The position numbers and the translations under genes were made by a program. Below are positions 11,200 through 18,990 of a DNA stretch of 22,713 nucleotides, one piece after another. The DNA is from Chara braunii (lineage: Eukaryota > Streptophyta > Charophyceae > Charales > Characeae): the NCBI GenBank assembly GCA_003427395.1, contig BFEA01000772.1, positions 357,026-379,738 on the forward strand, in the 5' to 3' direction. The notes beneath the pieces were generated by a model. It worked only from the letters and a program-made list of their open reading frames with translations. It had not been told where the DNA came from and did not search any database. Every line of letters starts with the position of its first letter. Within the stretch, counting starts at the first letter, position 1.

Positions 11200-12600
11200 A
11201 GTTTTATAGTTGGACGTTGTACTCCGTGGCAGTCGTTAAAGTCAAACCCCTTGAGTTCGCTTCAGACCCTGGATGATGGAGCTGGTCTCCAAGACGATAA
11301 GAGGCGATTACCACCACATGTATGAACATGTGTACCACCCACTCTCCGCAGGGTGCAAGAGAGGGTGTGGTTCTCAACCGCACTTGGCGGTTGTCCAGCG
11401 TCAAGAGATTAGCCCCTCAAGGCTCGTGTTAGCCGACACTTGAGTGTCGAACGCGACCCTCAAGATTATCGAGGACCCTATGATTAAGGGCACTACATAG
11501 TACGCCATCGTTACGACCGCTTGCATAAGCATGCATTGCTAGTCGATATGAGAAGGCCCTGCGTCCGCGTGATTTTATACTAAGTCTCGCATGAGACGCC
11601 TATCCGATTTCTGCGTCGGAAGGTTATGGAATGCCTACTGAAGGGACTAGGATTGTTTGTGTTGTTTTGTGTTGTGTCGTCCCGTGTGTGTGTGTGTGTG
11701 TGTGTGTTTTATTTTTATGTTTTAAGCGTGGTGTAACATGTAGTGAGTGGGATGCATCCTAGTCGACCGACGACGAGTCGCGCTTGAGACTTCAGCCCCC
11801 CAGTACGTCGGTTCACGTGCGGGTCCGATAGAGGCGTGAGACCACGCGTAACCCCTACGCTACAACGTAGAAGAAACGCCCTCGGCTGGTCCACCTCCGA
11901 GATTGCAACTGATTAACTTTCGTACTGTGGACTGGTAGCTCGGCGGGGATACGCCCACCGAAGGGAGGTGACAGCTCCCGCAGGTGGGGGTAAGTTGTAC
12001 CTCGCGTTGACCCTATCCTGTCATAGGGGCTCGCGAGAGGTATCGCTGGGGCAATCGGCCGGAGCAGCTTGCGGAAGCCCCTTGTGTATCACGAGTAAGA
12101 CCAACTCCTGCTTGACGCGGCTGGGAAGGTCCCGCCCTGCTCGGGATCGATGTGCTCGACAACGTTATTGTCGTTGCTAAGATTGAGGTCGTTGAAGCCG
12201 AAGACGACGACGATGCACCACGTGATCAAGGTCAGGCGGAATTGATTAAGAAGGTCCCGACATGCAGAGCCATAGACTACAAGAAAACGTGAAGCTGCTC
12301 GATAACCAGATTAGCAGGGTCATTGATCGTTGGAGGATTTGGCGATTGTGCGAAATGTTACCCGGTTGGTTGGTATTTTGGCGGTAGGTTATGTGTAAGA
12401 GGAGGTAACATGCTTTCCCTTATTTGTGTTTTTCTGGTTTATAAAAACAAAATTTTCTTCTTTACGTGCATCTTATCTAAACCCCCGCCTCACCCCCTCC
12501 CCTCCCCGACAGGATCGGCACTGCAAGTTCCCAAAGCCTTATGTGAGTCCGCCGACCGGCACTGGCACCGGCCACACATCAGAGTTCGCAACTAGGATTT
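11200..12600. other. Non-coding stretch with GT microsatellite
   Basis: GC rises here and small inverted repeats appear, for example CGACACT-TG-AGTGTCG near 11432. A (GT)12 tract lies at 11684-11707. The plus frames at 11968-12180 and 12323-12620 carry no recognisable motif. The sequence has the look of decayed LTR or leader DNA but cannot be assigned. Confidence 0.4.
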
Positions 12601-13680
12601 TTAGGAATACCTGTAACTAAACTAACCACACACTTTTCGAAAACCAACCAACCATGACCACTGTATACCTGGCCTACCACACCTTTACCTGCCTCCAACT
12701 GAACGGAAAAAAAAAACCGGGTACCTGTACCCGCCCATACCTGAACCTCTGCAGACTGTAACTGCCCGTACTCGCCCTTGGTTTTTTTTTTTTTTTTAAC
12801 CAACCATGGCTAACTGAACCCAAACTGTGTCTTATCCACCCATACCATACCCAACCGAAATTTTCCTTACCCGCGTTCAGCCGTACCCGTCCCCACCTAC
12901 CCACAATTGTATGCACGTACCCGTAACCGCCCACACCTGTTACCCACCCTCCCCTAACTGCCCCTGACTACTCCTAACTGTTCTAACCGCCCCTGAAAAA
13001 ACCCAACCGATTCTAACTCCCCTCACAACATTTGGGCTGTGGTCGGGGTCCAGCAGTAATAGTTACTGCAGTTGTTGTCGCAACTGCAGCGATAGTTAGA
13101 TGTGGTGCAGCTGCTGCTGCAGCAGCAGATGCAACCCATCCAGCAACTGCAGAAATGATGCCAATGGAACAACTGCAGCAGATGTGGTGCATCTGCAAAT
13201 GTGGTGCATCTGCAGCCGCAGCAGCATATGCAACAACTGCGGATATGATGTCAATGCAACTACTGCAGCAGCATATGCAACCCCTGCAGCAACTGCAAAA
13301 AAAAAAAAAAAACGGGCCTACGACTTCAGATGGTGGGAAAGGGCGGGGGGGAAGGGCTGGGAGGGGGGCAGGTGGGAATACAAGGGGTAGTGAACCACGG
13401 TTACCCGAGTGGATCCTCTACCCGCCCGTACCCGCCCCCCATTTTTTTGGTCTGCCCCCCGTACCTGTCCGTACCGGTTTTAGTTTTATGTTTGGTTGAC
13501 CCTACCTGCCCGTGATCTTCATAAATACTAACTGTGCCTACCCGTCATCTCCTGAAAAAAACAAATTTGTCTGCCCATAACCAACCCCCCCTTCGGAAAG
13601 GGGCACCCAGACCTACCCATGACCTGACGGTTACAGTTGGGTGCGGTCGGGTACGGGTAACGGTTACCCATTTGCGCTCT
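12601..13680. repeat. Degenerate C-rich short-unit array
   Basis: About 1 kb is built from loose variants of a unit of roughly ten bases, TACCYGCCCR, for example ACCCGCCCATACCTG, CTGCCCGTACTCGCC and CTACCCGCCCGTACCCGCC. It is interrupted by A and T homopolymers (A10 near 12708-12717, T16 at 12782-12797, A15 near 13298-13312) and by the CAG/CTG island. It ends near 13660 with the unit inverted (GGGTACGGGTAACGGTTACCC). The frames across it are compositional artefacts. Confidence 0.65.
13055..13296. repeat. CAG/CTG-rich island with an approximately 81-bp tandem
   Basis: Dense CTGCAG, CAGCAG and GCAACTGCAG words. CAACTGCAGAAATGATG at about 13151 recurs as CAACTGCGGATATGATG about 81 bp later, and GTGGTGCATCTGCA is directly repeated 17 bp apart near 13184-13215. 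A perfect 18-bp palindrome CTGCTGCTGCAGCAGCAG lies at 13111-13128. The open frame over it (Ala/Gln-rich, 13032-13499) follows from the repeat and is not evidence of a gene. Confidence 0.75.
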
Positions 13681-13689
13681 CTGACACAC

Positions 13690-15279
13690 ATAGAAGGACT
13701 GTTGCAAACAAGATGACGATAACTCTGAGCGACGCAGGATTCAGATGTGTGATACTTGCAACCCCGACAAAGAGAAGTAGGATTTGGGAAGAGCTTCAGA
13801 TGCGTATGGGGTTCTTGGGGCAGTTATAGGAATGGCAAAGATAGGGGTGGGGGAAATTAGGAATTGCCCGGGCTGGATAGATTGTTGGGCGGTAATCGAC
13901 AATTACGATGGGCTGCGAATCCGGGCTTTCAAAGGGTTTTCGAAGGGTCTTGGGAGGGTTTTGCAAGGGTTCATAGTGTAAGCGACAGGAATGGTAACAA
14001 CAAATAGGGCGGCTGTGGGGATCAAGAATGGTATGAGCCTGATAGACCTCAGGGTGATCATGATCTTGGAAGAGTTGAGGAGGGATGTAGGCATAACGGA
14101 TCAGAGATAGTAATGACAAATACAGGGGAGAACGGAATCCAGAAGCGACCTAGCCTGATGGTCCCAGGGCAGGTGAAAGACAGGCGCGATGGAAGGGATA
14201 ACGAAGGGTTGTTCGAATGAATCAGGAAGCAGGTGATGGACAAAACAACAACAAATTGGGGAGTTGTGGAAACTATCGTGCTTTTCAACACCTCATCTTA
14301 TTACAGATAGCTCAGCCTTACTGATCACATGTGTCTTCTTTGTATTGATGTTACCTCTTATCATCCTGCACCTCATTGCTTACTATTCCATCTCATTGCA
14401 CAAAGCTAGGCTTCACGGATTGCGTGGGTCTTATTCATGGATTCAGAGAGGGTTTAGTGTTTAAAAGGGACAACACATAGCAACAACGAACAGGGGGGCT
14501 GCCAAACAGGGCCGGTCCATTAGACAAGGGTGCTCCAGAATGGGATGGGTAATATCAGCAGCTCCAGGGGAAAGTGGAGCCCCGGGTGGAGAAGAGAAAC
14601 ATCCACAACCCTAGGAAAGCAAACAAGCAAACTTTGTGCCACAAGATGCTTCAATAGGACCCTGGGTCCGGTTTCCCGGACTGGGGCAGGACAGGGGGTA
14701 AAAGAAGGGAGTTTCAATGGAGGACATTGCGGAGAAATGGGGAGGGGGAGGGGGAAGGCATAGGGCTGCAGAAGACGACAAGAAAAGTAGCAACAATCAT
14801 CGGACCTGATTCAGGGTGGCGTGCGTAGAAGGTTTAGGGAGGCTTTAAAGGAGGGTTTAAGGAAAGGAGAACCGAAAGGAAAACATCGTCAAGAGATAAA
14901 GAGGCTTCACAACTATAGGGTTGAGTTGCACACTTCTGGAATCGGGCTTGAACAAATGAGTTAGAGAGGAATATGGGAGAAGATGGAACAGTCACCGTGA
15001 CTATTAGAACGGGAAGGGCAATATTAGCAGTTTGATGGGATTGGAGCTGCATGCTAGCAGTAAAATGGTTTTAGCCCCAGAACCAAGAAAAATGAAAGTT
15101 GCATCGAAAGGATGTATCCAAGAGACGTTGGACCTGATTTCCAGCAGGTGCCGCTCCCCACCAATAGATGGAGCAGCCCGACAGGCAAAAAAACTCAATT
15201 TCAGTGGTTCTGTCACCACCACCGGGATAGTGGCCTTGCATAAGGGCCTTTCCGGAAAAAAAAAAAAAAAAAAAAAAAA
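13690..15279 (+). mobile_element. Decayed non-LTR retroelement ending in poly-A
   Basis: A24 at 15256-15279 closes a plus-strand element. About 80 bp before it, GCTCCCCACCAATAGATGGAGC (15153-15174, shown here in two 11-base halves: GCTCCCCACCA and ATAGATGGAGC) carries the same GCTCC/GGAGC stem and loop sequence as the LINE tails at 3893-3915, 4103-4125 and 21855-21877. Upstream the DNA is purine-rich on the plus strand with loosely repeated phrases, for example AGAAYGGGAWGGGYAATATYAGCAG at 14537 and again at 15006. I see no intact reading frame. The left boundary is a guess based on the change of composition after the C-rich array. Confidence 0.45.
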
Positions 15280-15296
15280 GTACAACTAGTTAATAA

Positions 15297-15393
15297 AATC
15301 CTTCGAGGCATCTGCTAAAATTGGAACGACATAGAGTAGATTAGCATGGCCTATACGCATGGATAACACACACAGATAGAGAAATGGTCCAAA
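15297..15393 (+). ncRNA. U6 spliceosomal RNA retropseudogene
   Basis: The sequence follows U6 snRNA over its whole length in order. It has a CCTTCG-type 5' stem-loop (15300-15308), CTAAAATTGGAACGA, then GATTAGCATGGCC with the AGC triad kept, ACACACACA-like spacer, and GAGAAATGGTCCAA at the 3' end. U6 acts in the spliceosome, pairing with U4, U2 and the 5' splice site. Several features show that this copy is dead: the invariant ACAGAGA box reads ATAGAGT, the GCGCAAGGATGACACGCA region is altered at several bases, there is no 3' T run for Pol III termination, and an A-rich tail (15391-15407) follows instead. AGTTAATAAAAT just before it and AGGTAATAAAAAT just after the tail look like a target-site duplication. 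No upstream U6 promoter element is seen. A LINE probably copied a U6 transcript into this place, directly behind another element's poly-A tail. Confidence 0.85.
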
Positions 15394-15421
15394 AAGGAAA
15401 AAAAAATTAGGTAATAAAAAT

Positions 15422-16538
15422 GAATAATTTGCAAAATACCTTCATAAGTTAAGATATATGCCCCCTGAAAGATGTAGGTAGTGCGGAATGCCCTTTCGGG
15501 CCGAAATCTTTATGTTGTGCCATTGTGGCGAACCAATTTCTGTTCCGCACGATTTTGTGCGCGATGACAATGAGAGGTCCTAAGATGGGAAGGATGGGCC
15601 AATTACGGGAGATCGGGATCGAAGGGAAATTGCATCGGTGTCCTCACTTCTTCGTCTTTTTTTTTTTCGTCGCTTCTTTTCGGATGGCTGGGTTCAGGGC
15701 CGAGCAAGTCCCGAGATGGCCGATTGAGTGGCTGTCGTGCCGACAAAGGCGCGATTGATAATGTTTGACGTCGCTTCTCTCTTGTTCTGTTGTCGGGTTT
15801 TAGGCGCGGAGGTCGTGCGGGAAGTTTTGCTTCTTTTTGAATTTCTTTTTCGAATTTTGTCGAGCCCCGATGACTCTCGGAATTTCGGACTTTCTTTTCG
15901 GAATTTATGTTTTATTAAAGTTCTTTTTGCAATAAGTTTAGGAATTTAGGAATTCGGGATTTCTTTTGTTGCGTGTTGTTTTTCTTGCGCGCTTCTTTTT
16001 ACGGCTGCAGCAGAGCTCTGATTAGTCGGCACCCTTAATCTCGTGTGTAACTGTAATTTTTGGGCAGGCGACATTGTAACTGTATCTCCCTTCTTCAGCT
16101 TCGTCTTTCCCGCCCTCTCCTTTTCTTTTTGCTGTGGATGTCAAGCTCGGATCGATGCGTGGAGAGTGGCTACGACCCCACGCCAAGGTCTGGCCATGCA
16201 GAACGTAGGCACTCCCTCTCCTAATCTCCTTTCTAAGTCCTTGGAATTCCGAGTTCTTCGCGCTTGCATGCACACTATAAATTTCGGTTGCGCAATTAGA
16301 TAGCTCTCTTAACCAGTTGTTGGAAGCTCGGGGTAGCGCGATCAGTGAGGGTCGGCTCACGAGCGAAGTAAGAGGTAAGTTGAAGTGGGAGTCGGGCGAC
16401 CCGACGATCTGGTGCCGAATGCAAGGGGTTTACGCGTGGGGCTACGACGGACTGTAGCGCGTGGGCGAACCTGACGGTGCAAGAGGACTAAGCGCGGTGA
16501 CGACTTCGTGATTTGGTGCGTGACGACAGACTGTTCGC

Positions 16539-16541
<3 letters not shown>
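15422..16541. other. Non-coding stretch, no recognised gene
   Basis: AT-rich at first, then mixed, with T-rich plus-strand segments (15650-15980). The frames at 15525-15949 and 16022-16360 give no domain. The alternation of T-rich and GC-rich blocks resembles an LTR or promoter region, which is only a resemblance. Confidence 0.4.

Positions 16542-16593
<52 letters not shown>
16542..16593. repeat. (AG)26 microsatellite
   Basis: An uninterrupted AG dinucleotide run of 52 bp. Frames reading through it give Arg-Glu or Leu-Ser repeats and should be ignored as genes. A TATAAG-like word follows near 16655. Confidence 0.97.
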
Positions 16594-16595
<2 letters not shown>

Positions 16596-17030
16596 GAGGT
16601 TGAAGGACGTGGATTTGCAATTTTCTTTGTCTTTTCTTTTCCTTTCGTTTTTGTATATAAGTTTTGATTTCGGCTCGAGCGATTCGCTCTCATTTCTCTT
16701 GGCACATCTGTTTCGATACTGGTCCTTGTATGATGTCTCATTCTGTCTTGGTCTTCCCGCTTTTGCATGTATGGGATGGACGAATTTGGATGAAGTAATA
16801 TGTTTGTCGTTTTTGTATAGTTGTCGTAATCGCTTTCGTTATTGCTTGTCACTTTGATCCGCTGCTGATCTGATGTTGCTGCGATGTCTGATGTGTAATA
16901 ACCCCTTGCATGCTCGGAAATGATTGCTGAGTGATTAGATGATTGGGTAGCATCCCGGACAGAGGACGATTTTTGCATGAGGGATTAAAATCTCACTTTG
17001 GTAGCCAATAGGCCCGGGTGCACACGAACA

Positions 17031-17091
17031 CCTCGCGTGGATACGCGTAAGCGCGATCGGAATTGCGCGGCCTACACGTGTCCACGCGAGG
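17031..17091. repeat. 61-nt hairpin-forming inverted repeat
   Basis: Perfect 11-bp outer arms, CCTCGCGTGGA and TCCACGCGAGG, continue inwards. There is a T-G wobble, three pairs, one mismatch, three pairs, a small internal loop, and a 7-bp inner stem (GCGCGAT with ATTGCGC, one wobble) closing on CGGA. That is about 25 base pairs in total. It stands alone in non-coding DNA some 740 bp upstream of the PBS. Confidence 0.75.
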
Positions 17092-17831
17092 CGATTCACG
17101 TTCACTAACTATGTCGCAATGACAAGATGTCGGACACATGGGACCCGGAGTACTTCGAGCCCTTGGGTGAGAGAATGTCTTAGGCAAAGATACCCGAAAT
17201 TCCCCTGCCTAACTGAGAATCGATTGTGCCCCAGGGAATTTCACTGTGCCTTAACCAGCGATCCAAGGTGCCCCGATTATCCCACTACAGATAACACGCA
17301 GTACTTCATATCCCCCGACTTCGTCGTTATCGCTGCCAATTTCCCTCTCTTCCGTCTCCTCCTTCCGTATCACCAACTTACAGTGGTTCCGTGAAACTCC
17401 ATCGCCCCGTATTGGCCTCGCACTCCTTGCAAAAATTGCAGGCGACGCGGCAACTGACGAGCCTCTGAAACCACGGGGCCTAACCAAAACACGCGACGAT
17501 AGACGCCACGTGTCGGCACCCGAAGGTCTGACTCATCGGAATCACAACCATCCCGGGTGGGACCGTCGCCACCAAAACAGACGGATCGGACGGCCCTGAA
17601 TGCACCGTGCATGCCAGCTGCCTCATACTGCACGACTTCGACCGCCATCAGACTGGAAGTCACTCGCCCCTTAGCTCTATTGCATCTATGCCCCTGAAAC
17701 TTTGCCACAGGAGATCTCAGTTCCGACCTCGGACTCCACCCCCACTTTCCCCAAAAATCCTTGGCACACCCCTTCTCGCACTTCCATGCCCACATCCCAC
17801 TCCGATCAGGAAGTCGCGCCGGGCGTGAGGT
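17092..17831 (+). mobile_element. Probable LTR of the following Ty3/gypsy element (ends uncertain)
   Basis: This segment lies immediately before the primer-binding site, where a 5' LTR is expected. TGTCGG at 17128 is a possible start and would give about 700 bp; the same hexamer starts the LTR-like copies at 988 and 7075. The usual CA end directly before the PBS is not visible, and there is no second LTR in the window to compare with, so both boundaries are unproven. The open frames on both strands here (17119-17394, 17370-17795) show no domain. Confidence 0.35.
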
Positions 17832-17843
17832 TGGTATCGGAGC
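17832..17843 (+). other. Primer-binding site, initiator-Met tRNA type
   Basis: TGGTATCGGAGC differs by one base from the TGGTATCAGAGC used by many plant LTR retrotransposons to pair with the 3' end of initiator methionine tRNA. It lies 134 bp upstream of the gag ATG, a normal distance. Confidence 0.7.
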
Positions 17844-17976
17844 GCGACACGTGGCAGGGTTCTAGGACTCATAGTTAGGCGATCTGGCTAACAGGGGACG
17901 ACCTCGACCCCGGAACGCGCATCGACGCGATCCCGTCGTCATCCGAAGCCGGTCTGCGGCTCGACGGGCGGTCAAC

Positions 17977-18990
17977 ATGAACGCTAATCAACAGAACCCC
18001 CAACAGAATCCGAATCCACAACAGAATCCTAATCAACCCGTACCACGAGCGTGGGCTCCCATGACGCCACCCGATCTCTATCTGTTTGACCCTGCACATC
18101 ATCTCGCTGGAGCATGGTTGGCCACAGTTCGAGCTCAGCAGTACGATGATAACGAGGCACATGTCAACATTCCCGCTCGATTGGGAGGAGACGCTCATCA
18201 CTGGCTTAGCACCTATGTATGGGTGGATCTCCCGACATTCGAGCGAGATTTCCTGAACTGATTTGATTATATCCACCCTAAAGAGGCTCTTTTTATGATT
18301 AAAGACCGAGTTAAAAAACCCCTCGAATCTGTCACCGAGTATCGAAACCGGTTCTACAGGATGTTCATAAAACCAAAACGAGGTGAACAGGTAGGCAAAT
18401 ATTTGTTCATTAACGGACTTCGCAGCCGAACGATGAGAGTGAAACTACGAAAGCAGTTCTCCCCCATCAATCACACGCTGCAACAGATCATGGCAGCTGC
18501 AGAAGAGATGAAACGAGAGTTCGCCACAAGTTTCCTAGAAGGAGAAGACTATCCTAGGGAAGGAGACCCATCCGAACTAGCAAGGGCTAAGGCTGAGCTG
18601 GCCGCATTACCAAATAAGTTCGAAAACATGGGGTTTGTGTCCGGCCCGGTCACCTATCTAGAACAGATTACCCCCAAATGACCCACCCCGAGTGTGATCA
18701 CGAGCATGCCCGTGCCCGTGATGACAACACCCCCGCCACCGATCGAAAGTCCCCCACGACCGAATGAGTCTTCCGCCCTTAGAACTAACCAAGACACTGG
18801 TTACTTAAGTTTGATTGAGGAAAGCAAAAAGGAACGGCGGGAACACAATGTTCGAATAGAAGCGATGATGAGGTCGATGCGACCAATAGCTGTGCGTGCT
18901 GCGCCGCTTCAACACGGACTGGCTTCGACACCGCCTCCCGCAGGGATCCCTGGCAATCTGAACGTCTGTTACACGTGTCACCAACCAGGG
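17977..18990 (+). pseudogene. Ty3/gypsy retrotransposon gag, broken by two TGA codons and cut at the zinc knuckle
   Basis: One reading frame of about 338 codons from ATG 17977 encodes a Gag protein, which packages element RNA in cytoplasmic particles. The N-terminus is Asn/Gln/Pro-rich. A retrotrans_gag domain follows, with GDAHHWLSTYVWVDLPTFERDF, then DRVKKPLESVTEYRNRF, and a Lys/Glu-rich helix QQIMAAAEEMKREF. Then come a Pro-rich linker and the first half of a CCHC knuckle (CYTCHQPG, 18967-18990). In-frame TGA codons at 18259-18261 and 18679-18681 are the only interruptions, and the frame is the same on both sides. Each is explained by CGA to TGA, as from methyl-CpG deamination. After PG the expected His and last Cys are missing because the sequence switches to the neighbouring minus-strand gene. 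No protease, RT or integrase follows. Confidence 0.85.

Noticed and set aside
12180-12345. Possible coding piece ending in a helical LQENVKLLDNQI-type phrase
   Set aside because: The phrase is in a different frame from the acidic stretch before it, is only some 35 codons long, and has no partner exon.
13032-13499. 155-codon plus-strand frame, Ala/Gln-rich
   Set aside because: It follows the CAG/CTG island and poly-A tract and loses all character outside the repeat. No domain or codon bias supports a gene.
16442-16978. 178-codon minus-strand frame
   Set aside because: Its length comes from reading through the (AG)26 tract as Leu-Ser repeats; the rest has no recognisable motif.
17370-17795. 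141-codon minus-strand frame upstream of gag
   Set aside because: Lies in the expected LTR/leader on the opposite strand to gag and shows no motif; GC-rich sequence gives such frames by chance.
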